NCBI GenBank assembly: GCA_963977425.1
Contig: CAXBOO010000002.1
Coordinates: 1 to 64,000 of the forward strand
Origin: CAXBOO01 sp963977425
GTDB taxonomy: Bacteria > Bacteroidota > Bacteroidia > Flavobacteriales_D > Luteibaculaceae
DNA length: 64,000 nt
Direction: 5' to 3'
Position 1 is the first letter of the stretch. Every line of letters begins with the position of its first letter. The notes beneath the pieces were generated by a model that had not been told where the DNA came from, ran no database searches, and saw nothing but the letters and a program-made list of their open reading frames with translations. Below are positions 8,237-16,811 of this stretch, one piece after another. The position numbers were made by a program, and so were the translations under genes.

Positions 8237-8974
8237 ATGATGAAACACACAATTCAGATATTGATAGTATTAATCTTGTCCCTGACATTCAGTTCCTGTG
8301 AAAAGAAACATGAGTATCCGAAGGAGCTTGAATACTGTTTTGAATACCTCGATGAAAATTGGGACCCCAAAGAGATTGAAGTATTTAAGAACATTACTGA
8401 GAAAGATACAACTCCCAGAAATTATCACTTCGGAATAGGTCTGCATCTAAGGAATTATCTAATCAGAAATCATGACTATTCTGACACACTTCAAGACTAC
8501 TTTGAACATAATGGAATATTCCATCCTGATGATATGTCCAGTATAATTCTACGCTCATACCACAAGTATTTGAATAATGAAGACTTGGAGTTGCAGGAGC
8601 AATTTGAATACTATATCTCATATTGGGAACCGATAATAGCTTGCGACAAGCAACAGGATAGTCTTGCTCATTCATACTTTGAGCTCTTTGACTTATCAGA
8701 TACAATCCAAGTTCTGTTGCCAATAAGAGAAGACAATGATGCATTTGATTATTCTTGCTATTTGGATTGGGTTGATAATGATACAACGGCTTTAGAAATG
8801 ACAGGTATCGTTATTGATAAGCACTTTTCAGATACTGCCGAAATGATGAATCTGGACATATCTGTCTTAAAAAAGAGTAAAGAAAATGCGAAAATTTTCA
8901 CAAGACCTGTGCACGTTGGTGACACATTTAATGTTCATTTAAAGACAAGTTGGAAACTGCTAAAAACTGACTGA
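8237..8974 (+). CDS. Lipoprotein resembling the DUF6794 family
   Basis: 245 aa. The signal peptide ends with a lipobox (TFSSC, Cys at about residue 21). The segment EYPKELEYCFEYLDENW followed by HFGIGLHLRNYLIRNH resembles DUF6794, a Bacteroidota domain of unknown function. The second half is acidic and unrecognised. The gene is flanked by GTTGCAGTA two bases upstream and by TACTGCCAAC downstream (8989-8998), complementary except for one extra C, so it looks like a second cassette. Two consecutive ATGs (8237, 8240) are possible starts. No enzymatic motif is visible. Confidence 0.7.
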   Translation: MMKHTIQILIVLILSLTFSSCEKKHEYPKELEYCFEYLDENWDPKEIEVFKNITEKDTTPRNYHFGIGLHLRNYLIRNHDYSDTLQDYFEHNGIFHPDDMSSIILRSYHKYLNNEDLELQEQFEYYISYWEPIIACDKQQDSLAHSYFELFDLSDTIQVLLPIREDNDAFDYSCYLDWVDNDTTALEMTGIVIDKHFSDTAEMMNLDISVLKKSKENAKIFTRPVHVGDTFNVHLKTSWKLLKTD

Positions 8975-8988
8975 TAAATAAAAAATAC

Positions 8989-9053
8989 TACTGCCAACAA
9001 AACCTATACGCAATGCCCTTCGGGACACTGCGCATAGCTAAAACGTTGGCGGT
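8989..9053 (+). repeat. attC-like cassette joint B/C, 58-bp hairpin
   Basis: GCCAAC at 8993-8998 pairs with GTTGGC at 9045-9050. The interior is an imperfect palindrome closed by CCC-TTC-GGG near the centre: CTATACGCAATGCCC is matched on the other side with two wobble-type changes and one extra base. Size, asymmetry and AAC...GTT ends fit an integron attC site. The 3' end (GTTGGCGGT, 9045-9053) is complementary to the 5' end of the next joint (9860-9868). Confidence 0.6.
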
Positions 9054-9070
9054 CAGTTAAAAATAAATAA

Positions 9071-9418
9071 ATGATGAACTACGAAAATTACGTCGTGTTA
9101 AATTATGATTTAGGTATAAGAGGAAACTATGACAAACTATATGCTTTTCTTGATAACCAAGATGCTTTAGATTGCGGGAATGCAAACTGTGCTTTTCAAT
9201 TTGACTTTAGAGGCTCAGCCTTAAATCATAATGACAAGTTTAAACAGCTCGAGGAAGAGCTTGAAAAGACAATGACATTTGAAAAAAAAGATAGAATTTA
9301 TGTGATAGTGTACAATACAGAAGGTGAGCCACGAGGGAAATTTTTATTTGGGCAAAGAAAAACGCCAATTTGGGATGGTTATGGGACAAAAGAACAGGAT
9401 GATGATTTACCTTTCTAA
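9071..9418 (+). CDS. Hypothetical protein, putative antitoxin partner of the PIN protein
   Basis: 115 aa, acidic C-terminus, no signal peptide. I do not recognise the family. It lies three nucleotides before a PIN-domain toxin gene, shares its strand and sits in the same cassette-like unit (arms 9045-9053 and 9860-9868), which suggests an antitoxin-like partner. It lacks an obvious DNA-binding motif; the middle has a short charged helix (KFKQLEEELEKTMTF) and the end is YGTKEQDDDLPF. The role is inferred from position only. Confidence 0.55.
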   Translation: MMNYENYVVLNYDLGIRGNYDKLYAFLDNQDALDCGNANCAFQFDFRGSALNHNDKFKQLEEELEKTMTFEKKDRIYVIVYNTEGEPRGKFLFGQRKTPIWDGYGTKEQDDDLPF

Positions 9419-9421
9419 AAA

Positions 9422-9850
9422 ATGAAATCTATTGTACTCGATACAGGGTATTGGATAGCATTATTCAATCCTGAAAAAAATTCAAAAAAACAAGACATAG
9501 TAAAAGTTGTTTCAGAATTAATTGATGAAAATAATTACAACATTTTGATCCCTTTTCCAACTCTCTATGAATTTTTAAATACAAAACTTTCCAGAAACAA
9601 AACAAAAATAGATTTTGATGTTGAGTTTTCGAAAAGTAAATATCAGAAAATACCTGACACACTCTATAGGGATAAAGCCCTTAAGAATTTTTCAAACCTC
9701 TTTTCATTTGGCCATAGCGACGTTAGTTTAGTTGACGAGGTCATTAAGGAGATGATAGATGACATTGGGCTACCTATTGATTATATAGTAACATTTGATG
9801 AAGCATTAAAAAACTTTGCTATTGCAAATAATGTAGAAGCAATTGAATAA
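9422..9850 (+). CDS. PIN-domain protein (VapC-like toxin)
   Basis: 142 aa, the full length of a small PIN domain. Acidic metal ligands are D7 (LDTGYW), E50 (TLYEFLN), D105 (SLVDEV) and D126 (TFDEAL), in the family's spacing. PIN proteins of this size usually cleave RNA as the toxin of type II toxin-antitoxin pairs. It is preceded at three nucleotides by the small gene at 9071, its probable partner. The gene ends ten bases before ACCGCCAAC (9860-9868), complementary to the arm upstream of the pair. Both genes thus form one unit; toxin-antitoxin modules are frequent in integron arrays. Confidence 0.8.
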   Translation: MKSIVLDTGYWIALFNPEKNSKKQDIVKVVSELIDENNYNILIPFPTLYEFLNTKLSRNKTKIDFDVEFSKSKYQKIPDTLYRDKALKNFSNLFSFGHSDVSLVDEVIKEMIDDIGLPIDYIVTFDEALKNFAIANNVEAIE

Positions 9851-10219
9851 TAAAACCGAACCGCCAACATAGTGGGTATGTAAAAAGAGTGTGGATTTTC
9901 TATGTTGACGTGCTTTATGCACTATGGCTATGTTAACCTTATTCCGCTCTTCTGTTCTTTCTATTTATACTTTAAAATATAATACATTGCAAGCTTAGGA
10001 TGGCTATGAATCATGCTTGTATTGTGGATAACTAAGGTTATCGCAATTGTTTCCGCCAACACTTGTTTAGCACCTGTTTTAAAGTAAATTACATCTACAA
10101 AACATCCCGATAGCTATCGGGATTAAAGCTAAGGTTGTTGGGATTTGAAAGTTTACTACTTCGAATGTCACACAATTCATAGCCGAGCCATTAGCAACTA
10201 TTAGAAAAAACAACCAATT
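9851..10219 (+). repeat. Long cassette joint C/D with interspersed repeat copy
   Basis: 369 non-coding bp. The left end has the arm ACCGCCAAC (9860-9868), then CATAGTG at about 9868 that pairs with CACTATG at about 9929 and ends near GTTAACC, a possible gene-less attC-like unit. From about 10055 to 10190 lies a full copy of the region's interspersed repeat, including the palindrome CCCGATAGCTATCGGG. The right end (10190-10199, ATTAGCAACT) matches the complement of 10731-10740 at 8 of 10 positions, as a degenerate left arm of the next unit. Confidence 0.55.
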
Positions 10220-10729
10220 ATGAATAAACCAATCTTTAAAATTCTTGCATCTTCTGTCTTACTTATCATAGGATTTATATGTGGAACTTTTTATAACAAA
10301 TCTAATAATGAGCCGAAAAAAGAAATAGTAACAAGTGGCTCTGATTTTGAAATGATTCAAGAAGTTACTAATGAATTCGTAACTGCCTGGATAAATGGAG
10401 ACGCTGAAGGATGTGCAAATACTTATTCTGAAAATGCTGTATTTATGGTTCCAGACCAACCATCTTATCACGGAAGAAAAGCAATTAAAGACCGTTACGC
10501 TGAAATGTTTAACAAACGAAATGACTCAACTCTCATTGAAATGACTGAAACAGTAAAGGAAGTAATTATGCTTGATGATTGGGCAGTAATTAGAGGTTCT
10601 GGTTTTGAAACGAGAGATTCAGAAGGAGCAAGCGGAACATACAAATGGATAATATTGAGTAAAAAACAACCAAATGGAAAATGGGAATCTGTATGGGATA
10701 TTTTTAACGATGTTGAAGAAGTAGAATAA
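10220..10729 (+). CDS. Membrane-anchored NTF2-like (SnoaL/DUF4440-type) protein
   Basis: 169 aa. An N-terminal helix (about residues 8-26) anchors or exports it; KSNNEPKK follows. Residues 40-165 match the SnoaL/DUF4440 NTF2-like fold: EVTNEFVTAWINGDAEGCA, YSENAVFMVPDQPSYHGRKAI, then DDWAVIRGSGFE and a closing WKIILSK...WESVWDIFN pattern. Such domains bind small ligands or are accessory; no catalytic residues can be assigned. It is followed directly by AGTTGCCAAC (10731-10740), the right arm of a fourth, more degenerate cassette-like unit. Confidence 0.8.
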   Translation: MNKPIFKILASSVLLIIGFICGTFYNKSNNEPKKEIVTSGSDFEMIQEVTNEFVTAWINGDAEGCANTYSENAVFMVPDQPSYHGRKAIKDRYAEMFNKRNDSTLIEMTETVKEVIMLDDWAVIRGSGFETRDSEGASGTYKWIILSKKQPNGKWESVWDIFNDVEEVE

Positions 10730-10891
10730 CAGTTGCCAACATAGCTATAATACATTCGGGAAGACTTAGTAACCGTGCCCTACCCTGTACGCGGCCAAAA
10801 CACTGTTTCGTCCTTTTTCTGCTAAATTTAAGTGCTAAACGACAATAATGAGTTTCGATTAATAACTTACACAAGTTGACAAGAACTACTT

Positions 10892-11503
10892 ATGAAAACA
10901 TACTTAAATCTATTAATGAATAAGCAGAACTTAATTTCAAATGTGATTTTATTTATTCTCTTTTTTTATTCTTTATTTCTTATAAGTCAAGCCTACATAC
11001 AAGGGCTAGATATTGGAAATTGGATTTGGGATAGGCATCAAAATTTATTTTCTTGGTATTCTCGTCCTCTTTTTATAATTCCTGCATGTTACTTCGCATA
11101 TCATCATAAGTTATGGCACACTGGAGCGTGGATGACTCTCATGTTTGCAAGTTTATTCTGGTTTCCTGCCCCACAACAAGTGTCTGAAAGTGTACAAGCA
11201 TACTTAGAATGGGAAAACAAATTATTCTTTAATGGAGATTCTATAGTTCCTTTAGTAGTCTTAATAGCAGGTGTATTAGCTTTTTTGTTTGGACTCTTTT
11301 ATGCATTCTACAGACGAAACATATGGTACGGCTTACTAGTAATTAACATAGGCACACTTCTTAAAATATTTGTGAGTTTGACTTGGGGTAAAGAAACAGG
11401 AATGACGGCCATTGTGCCATCGCTATCAAGTATGTTATTTATTAATGTTGTTGCATGGTTACTTTGGAAAAGAACAAAGAAAATAAAAGGGTTAAAAAAA
11501 TAA
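10892..11503 (+). CDS. Hypothetical multi-pass membrane protein
   Basis: 203 aa with about five to six hydrophobic segments (near residues 15-35, 52-72, 74-92, 117-137, 142-160, 172-193) and a lysine-rich C-terminus. The family is not recognised. It stands alone among non-coding stretches of 162 bp upstream and 110 bp downstream. Flanking sequences GCCCTA...TGTAC (about 10774-10787) and GTACA...TAGGGC (about 11509-11526) are loosely inverted, a weak hint of another cassette. Confidence 0.7.
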   Translation: MKTYLNLLMNKQNLISNVILFILFFYSLFLISQAYIQGLDIGNWIWDRHQNLFSWYSRPLFIIPACYFAYHHKLWHTGAWMTLMFASLFWFPAPQQVSESVQAYLEWENKLFFNGDSIVPLVVLIAGVLAFLFGLFYAFYRRNIWYGLLVINIGTLLKIFVSLTWGKETGMTAIVPSLSSMLFINVVAWLLWKRTKKIKGLKK

Positions 11504-11518
11504 TGAAAGTACAACACG

Positions 11519-11586
11519 GTATAGGGCGTATAGTAGTAAAGTTCAGTGCGAACTTGAAAGTATAACGTTTTCTACTGCCCTACTTA
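11519..11586 (+). repeat. Inverted-repeat joint between membrane protein and DUF6090 gene
   Basis: TAGGGC-GTAT-AGTAG on the left matches CTACTGCCCTA on the right apart from the four inserted bases. GTTC/GAAC lie around the centre. It resembles the hairpins at the cassette joints to the left but has no clear GTT/AAC ends. Confidence 0.4.
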
Positions 11587-11613
11587 CCATAAACTAACCC
11601 TAACCGCTAACCG

Positions 11614-12363
11614 ATGATAAAATTCTTCAGAAAAATTCGCTACGACCTTATGGAAAAAAATAAAACTGGAAAGTATTTTAAATACGCTCTCGGAGAAATT
11701 GTCCTTGTTATGATTGGTATACTTTTAGCATTGCAAGTGAATAACTGGAACAACAGTCGTATTGAGCAAAATGAAGAGAATGAAGTACTTGTAAAACTAA
11801 ATGCTGACTTTAAAGAAAACAAAAAAGTTTTAAATAAATTTTTAATAGAAATTAATAATCAAAGTAATTCTCAATGTACACTCATGAGCTTAATTGGAGT
11901 GTCTAAAGAAGAGCTTGACAAACAAAATTTGGACAGTCTATTTTATGTGACTTTTGGAGCTAGTGAATTTGCCTTTGCAGATAATACCATTAAAAATATT
12001 ATGCAAAGTGGAAAGTTAAACCTTTTAAAAAGTGAAAAAATTACCGACTTATTTTATAAATGGAATACGTTATCTGAAGTCAGAACAAGACGCATGACAA
12101 AATTAGATGATTGGGCTAATACTCAGTTTATACCCTATTTAATAGACAAAATATCCTTTAAGCAAATGGATAAACGGAGCAATTATTCTTGGACAGGTAT
12201 ATCCAAAATAAAACCGGATTATTATCCTTTGTTCCAAGATATTGCCTTTGAAAATTTTCTAGACAATCATCTTTGGTATAATCAACAAGTTATAGAACGC
12301 TGTGAGGAAACCGGTAAGCTTATAGATAAAATAATTGAAGCAACTGAACCAAGTACAAAATAA
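11614..12363 (+). CDS. DUF6090 family membrane-anchored protein
   Basis: 249 aa. It starts with the stereotyped leader MIKFFRKIRYDLMEKNKT and a helix at about 26-43 (GEIVLVMIGILLALQVNNW), the hallmark of DUF6090, a family frequent in marine Bacteroidota. The remainder is alpha-helical, charged and presumably outside the membrane; the function is unknown. A second member lies at 18336 with nearly the same 5' DNA. The stop is followed at eight bases by GAATTGCCAAC, the same joint start seen after other genes in this region. Confidence 0.8.
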   Translation: MIKFFRKIRYDLMEKNKTGKYFKYALGEIVLVMIGILLALQVNNWNNSRIEQNEENEVLVKLNADFKENKKVLNKFLIEINNQSNSQCTLMSLIGVSKEELDKQNLDSLFYVTFGASEFAFADNTIKNIMQSGKLNLLKSEKITDLFYKWNTLSEVRTRRMTKLDDWANTQFIPYLIDKISFKQMDKRSNYSWTGISKIKPDYYPLFQDIAFENFLDNHLWYNQQVIERCEETGKLIDKIIEATEPSTK

Positions 12364-12681
12364 TCAAAAACGAATTGCCAACATAGAATCTAAGCTAAAA
12401 AGCAAGTAAAAAATGTGTTCTTCTTACTGCTTTACAACTTCCATACTTAGTATCATTCTTTGCATCATTCATTATCGCCCCAAAGTTTGTTTAACATCGG
12501 TTTTGAAGTGAATTATTTGCCACAAAACACTTAGGTATCGATTTCTAAAAAAGCAATTCACAAAACAATAGACAAAACAAAATAATTACATGCTTAACAT
12601 TGCCAATTAACGACAAATGAATACTTTTAGTCGGGAAAGACATCAATAACATCAACCCACTTTTACCCAAACACAAAAAAA
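12364..12681 (+). other. Non-coding stretch with partial repeat copy
   Basis: 318 bp without a gene. It begins with the joint motif GCCAACATAG (about 12377) and holds a diverged copy of the interspersed repeat at 12485-12546 (GTTTTGAAGTGAATTATTTG and downstream). Nothing else is recognisable. Confidence 0.5.
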
Positions 12682-13581
12682 ATGAAAACCATTATTTGCT
12701 ACCTTATCGCATCCATTCTATGTCTAGAAAGCTATTCGCAATCTTATTTAACAGATGAATCTAAATGGAATTATACAGAAGGATATTTCGACGGAATAGG
12801 CGGAATTCACAATGAATACATTACATATCATATTAGTGGCGATACAATTATAAATTCAGTGGTTTATAAAAAATTACATAAATCTGGAGTAGATTCTATT
12901 ACTCACCAAAACCCAAGTGAACCTGATAGAGTTAAGATGATTGATGAGTATTACATGGCAATAAGGGAAGAATCGAAAAACATATACGGCATATACAGTT
13001 CTAAAATTGAAGAATATCAATTTTTTGATTTCAACCTAAGTGTTGGAGATACTTTAGAACATTTAGAAAATGCTCAAAATTGTCCTGATATACAAACCGT
13101 TTCTGCTATTGAATTTGTGAGTTTTGGAGGACAACAACTAAAAAAATATCTCATTAGTGGCGGGAGCAACAAATCATTTATTGAGGGAATTGGCGGCAGC
13201 AATGGTTTTACAGGAGAGTTTTGTCAGGCACATCACAGTGGAGGATCATTAGTTTGTTATACAGATGGTGTAGATGTATACCAAGCTAGTGAAGATCAAG
13301 ATTGTTTTACAATAAGTAGTACTTCTAGTATTGATGAGCGTTTATTGCATTTAAAACTTTACCCAAATCCGAACAATGGTATTTTCAAAATAGAAATAGA
13401 CAACCACAAAACACCAGTAAAAATCAAAATATTTGATTCTCTTGGTCGTGAAGTGTACACAAAGGAGTTCATACAAACTACCTCTTTCCAGTTAAATCAT
13501 CTTCAGCAAGGAATCTATACAGCCCGTGTTTTATCAAATGACCAGATAATCACCAAGAACTTCATTATCCAAAAAGACTAA
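12682..13581 (+). CDS. Secreted protein with T9SS type A sorting domain
   Basis: 299 aa. The signal peptide is about residues 1-19. The C-terminal 75 residues are a T9SS type A sorting domain: KLYPNPNNGIFKIEI, IKIFDSLGREVY, LQQGIYTARVLSN and a final KNFIIQK. The protein should be exported by Sec and then by the type IX secretion system and released or anchored at the surface. The middle part (about 20-220) has glycine/serine-rich beta sequence with no family that I recognise. It stands alone, with a weak repeat fragment 20 bp downstream. Confidence 0.85.
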   Translation: MKTIICYLIASILCLESYSQSYLTDESKWNYTEGYFDGIGGIHNEYITYHISGDTIINSVVYKKLHKSGVDSITHQNPSEPDRVKMIDEYYMAIREESKNIYGIYSSKIEEYQFFDFNLSVGDTLEHLENAQNCPDIQTVSAIEFVSFGGQQLKKYLISGGSNKSFIEGIGGSNGFTGEFCQAHHSGGSLVCYTDGVDVYQASEDQDCFTISSTSSIDERLLHLKLYPNPNNGIFKIEIDNHKTPVKIKIFDSLGREVYTKEFIQTTSFQLNHLQQGIYTARVLSNDQIITKNFIIQKD

Positions 13582-13720
13582 ACATAATACACATCTGTAT
13601 TGAAGTAAATTTCATATTGCAATAGGCACGATTGGTAAAGGCAGAGTGTAACGATGCGAGAAATCTCAGTAGAAAATTGAAACAAACAGAAAAAAAACAC
13701 CCCTTTTAAAACACAAAAGT

Positions 13721-15076
13721 ATGATGACATTTATTGGACTTGCTTTAATATTAGTAGGCATAGCACTGTATATTTTAAAAAAATACAACGACAAGTCGAG
13801 GGAAAAGAACAACACCATAAGACTCTTCAACGAAAAGACAGAAGACGCTAAGGATTATCAAGAATTAAACGCCGTTTTAGAAATACCGGTTAAATGGTGG
13901 TTAAGCACTACGATTGGTGTTTTATTTATATTCTTAGGTGTTGCAAATCCTTTTAGCATCAACGATGCTGGAGAAAGAACCGTCGTTCAACCAATTAAAG
14001 GAGAGTTATGGACACAATTCAATCCCGGTTTATACTTTTCTGGTTTCTTTAGTAAAAAAACAATCTGGCCCAACAACTTTACTATTCAAGTAAGTCGTGA
14101 GGTTAACAGAAGTCCTGACGCCGATTTATGGATAGCAAGCAGTAGGAAAGACGGAACGTTTAGCGAAGGAGATAATGCAGAACTGGAACATACGGTTAAA
14201 TGGGATTTACCCAACACAAAAAGTATGATGCTAGACTTGCATATTACGTACAATAATTTTGAAAATTTAATGAGTACTACCTTATTATCCTATCAAAAAA
14301 AGATAGCTTCTTTTAGTACACAACGTATGTCTTCTGAAGCTCACTATTCTGGTGGCAAATCGCAGTTGGATCAATATTTTCAAGATCAATTGCGCAACGG
14401 GCAAGTATTATTAGAAACCAATACTAAAACCAGAACATTGGAAGATGGTAGCCAAGAAACCTATATCGATGTAAAACCAAAACTTGACAAGAATGGTGAA
14501 ATGGTGAGAGTTGAAAGTGATATTCAAACATTTGGAATTTTATCTACCTACACTTCTATGGACAATGTGCATTATGTAGAAGAAATTGATGTTAAACTAA
14601 GACAGAAGATAAAATATGCTGCTGATAAAGCCAACTCTAAGCAAGAATTAATCGCGGCTCAACAAGAAGAACAAACCGCCATAGTAAAGGGTAGAAAATT
14701 GATTGCTGAACGCACTGCAGCTGAAGAGGCTGATGAGATTACAGAAGTAATTAGAGCCCGTAAAGCGAAACTAGTAGCTGCTGAAAAACTAGAAGAAGAT
14801 AAGTACAAAGCGGCCTCTACCCTTGCGTTAAAGAAAGCAGAAGCGGAAGGTGACAAACTTAAAGTAATGGCCGGGCTATCGCCTTTAGAACAAGCAAAAA
14901 TGGATAAAGAAACCGCTATTGGAGTAGCTCAAGCATTGGCTGGTCCTAATGGTATTGAGTTTCCTAAGATTGTAGTTTCTGGAGGAGATGCCAATGGTGC
15001 TGGAAACGGAGCATTGCAAACCATGCAGCTAAAAATGTTGAATGATTTAGCCAAATCGATGTCGTCTAAAAAGTAG
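13721..15076 (+). CDS. SPFH/band 7 domain membrane protein
   Basis: 451 aa. Hydrophobic segments lie at about 3-19 and 58-76. An SPFH (stomatin/prohibitin/flotillin) domain starts with NDAGERTVVQPIKGE and runs to about residue 290. A long alanine/glutamate/lysine-rich coiled coil follows (about 290-400), then a glycine-rich stretch (GGDANGAGNGAL). Such proteins form oligomeric scaffolds on membranes and often control proteolysis or membrane domains. The gene is followed after 34 nt by a small secreted-protein gene on the same strand, possibly co-transcribed. Start: ATGATG at 13721. Confidence 0.85.
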   Translation: MMTFIGLALILVGIALYILKKYNDKSREKNNTIRLFNEKTEDAKDYQELNAVLEIPVKWWLSTTIGVLFIFLGVANPFSINDAGERTVVQPIKGELWTQFNPGLYFSGFFSKKTIWPNNFTIQVSREVNRSPDADLWIASSRKDGTFSEGDNAELEHTVKWDLPNTKSMMLDLHITYNNFENLMSTTLLSYQKKIASFSTQRMSSEAHYSGGKSQLDQYFQDQLRNGQVLLETNTKTRTLEDGSQETYIDVKPKLDKNGEMVRVESDIQTFGILSTYTSMDNVHYVEEIDVKLRQKIKYAADKANSKQELIAAQQEEQTAIVKGRKLIAERTAAEEADEITEVIRARKAKLVAAEKLEEDKYKAASTLALKKAEAEGDKLKVMAGLSPLEQAKMDKETAIGVAQALAGPNGIEFPKIVVSGGDANGAGNGALQTMQLKMLNDLAKSMSSKK

Positions 15077-15110
15077 TGTTATTGAAATAACAAAACAACT
15101 CAATCCCTTA

Positions 15111-15998
15111 ATGACAAAGCTATCCGCCCTATTTACAGTTGCCTTTTTTGTACTCGTCCATTCTGCATATTCGCAAGAAATTTCGCCTTCTGCACTATTT
15201 GACAATGCTCAAGGTATAAAACAAGAGAATGTTGTTTTTTATAACCTAGAAGGCTACACTGTTTTTGTTATGGATTACAAATACAACTTCGATGAAAAAG
15301 GGTTTAAAAAACTAAAACAGAAAATCAACATTCCTAAAAAAGCGCTAGTAACAGACGATAAAGAAATTCCCAACATCAAAATCATCAACTCTACCTCAGA
15401 GCTGGGAGAAGCTACCTTATATTCAAAACATTTCATTTCCGAAACCGACAATGGCAAAATGAAAGTGGTTGGTTTTTCCTCCCTTAGCGATAGAGATAGC
15501 GTTATTGAAAACACGTTTTACAAATCAATCATAGACAACACCATTCCTGAGAATGTCTATACTCCAATGGTAATAGATAGCATTGAATTTGCCAACCGAT
15601 ACATAAAACTTGGGCCAGTATGCCAATGGAGAGAAACACGGAGTGTACAATGCCCGTATAGAGGTCAAATAAATTGGTCGGAATTTCAAAGTAAGAAACG
15701 AGCCGAACAAATGATTGAAGGTCAAATGGCGGTAAATGCCGACCTGAATATGGGTGTTATACTGGAGGAAAAAGAAATTGATGTCATTTTTGAAGGCCAA
15801 CCTGCTACAGCAATAAAGAGAAAATTCAGAATCAAACTACCCAAACTGGTTATGGGTGGCAGCAACATACTATACATCTATTATTTGGTTGCCGAAGTTA
15901 GAGGCACTTATGTGGCTTGTGTCATGAGCCATTATGATATTGACGCCGCTGAAGGAAAACTCCCTGCCCTACTAAGCGAAGTTATGGAGCTAAAGTAA
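15111..15998 (+). CDS. Hypothetical secreted protein
   Basis: 295 aa with a signal peptide (MTKLSALFTVAFFVLVHSAYSQ). The body is a mixed alpha/beta sequence with a Cys pair around CQWRETRSVQC. I do not recognise the family. It follows the SPFH gene by 34 nt and may be in the same transcript. Downstream, CCGTTGTC (16005-16012) and GACAACGG (16058-16065) form an 8-bp inverted repeat. Confidence 0.7.
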   Translation: MTKLSALFTVAFFVLVHSAYSQEISPSALFDNAQGIKQENVVFYNLEGYTVFVMDYKYNFDEKGFKKLKQKINIPKKALVTDDKEIPNIKIINSTSELGEATLYSKHFISETDNGKMKVVGFSSLSDRDSVIENTFYKSIIDNTIPENVYTPMVIDSIEFANRYIKLGPVCQWRETRSVQCPYRGQINWSEFQSKKRAEQMIEGQMAVNADLNMGVILEEKEIDVIFEGQPATAIKRKFRIKLPKLVMGGSNILYIYYLVAEVRGTYVACVMSHYDIDAAEGKLPALLSEVMELK

Positions 15999-16194
15999 CC
16001 GCTTCCGTTGTCGTTTTAGTCAAACAATTCGCTAGTAATATCACTTTAACATCAATAGACAACGGTCTAGCAATTGCTAAATGTTATCTAAATGAACAAT
16101 CAATAATTAGAGTTTGCACTTTCAAAACACACGAAAGTGGTTTGTTTATTAAAAAATTATGCGGTAATAAACATTACACCCAAAAAATTTAACC
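15999..16194 (+). other. Non-coding stretch with two hairpins
   Basis: It contains the wide inverted repeat 16005-16012/16058-16065 and a compact hairpin CACTTTC/GAAAGTG (16117-16123/16133-16139, nine-base loop) followed by GGTTTGTTT. The latter may terminate transcription, though the T-run is poor. Confidence 0.4.
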
Positions 16195-16347
16195 ATGACA
16201 TATACAAGCGAGAAATACAAACCTTTAAGCAATAGAATGCACCCAAAAGCTCCAAAAACAGATTTGAGAAGTTGCCTAATATGGTTCATTGCCTTCGTTT
16301 TGATTATTGGATTAATAGTAAGTCTATCTATCCTATTTGGAGAATAA
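16195..16347 (+). CDS. Small single-pass membrane protein (50 aa)
   Basis: ATG at 16195, TAA at 16345-16347. The product begins MTYTSEKYKPLSNRMHPKAP and has a hydrophobic helix at about residues 27-48 (CLIWFIAFVLIIGLIVSLSI) after a basic stretch, then a short polar end (LFGE). This charge and helix pattern is typical of a genuine small membrane protein and favours this strand over the longer opposite frame. It is followed by another membrane-protein gene 94 bp downstream. The family is unknown. Confidence 0.55.
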   Translation: MTYTSEKYKPLSNRMHPKAPKTDLRSCLIWFIAFVLIIGLIVSLSILFGE

Positions 16348-16441
16348 CATCGGTCAAATTCTCTGTATTTTCTTACCAAAATCAACTCATAGAAAGGTTA
16401 CAAACACCTATTGCAAACTGACATAAAAAGTAACACCAACA

Positions 16442-16732
16442 ATGAAAGTATTCTACCGACATAAGACTTCATCATTAGCGCTCATTTTCTATTTCCTTTG
16501 GTGGGTATACTTCTATTACTGGTTTTCTTCTGATTCCTTTATACAACCGAACTCGTGTGGTGCCGCAAATGGAGGACTTATAGTTTTAACCGCCATCATA
16601 ACAGCAACTTACTTACTATCGTTGGTCGTTATGATATTGACGAAAAGTTGGGCACTAAAAAAAGATTACTTGCTCTTTTTATCCATCGTATTGATACCCG
16701 TAATATTCCTAACTGGAAGATTATTTTTCTAG
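16442..16732 (+). CDS. Hypothetical small membrane protein
   Basis: 96 aa with three predicted membrane helices (about residues 10-29, 43-66, 75-92) separated by short polar loops; one loop holds SCGAANGG. Family not recognised. ATG start at 16442. It stands between two other small unknown genes on the same strand. Confidence 0.6.
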   Translation: MKVFYRHKTSSLALIFYFLWWVYFYYWFSSDSFIQPNSCGAANGGLIVLTAIITATYLLSLVVMILTKSWALKKDYLLFLSIVLIPVIFLTGRLFF

Positions 16733-16811
16733 TAAACATTTACGTTTTCTTCACAACTCCATAAATTAGATATATGACATTTTTAATTCGTTAAACAAAA
16801 CTATATACCTA

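Noticed and set aside
10774..11526. Fifth cassette around the membrane-protein gene at 10892
   Set aside because: The arms match only in pieces with different spacing, and there is no clear GTT/AAC core; kept only as a hint.
16149..16385. 78-aa open frame on the minus strand
   Set aside because: Opposes the 50-aa membrane protein frame, which has a much better helix and charge pattern.
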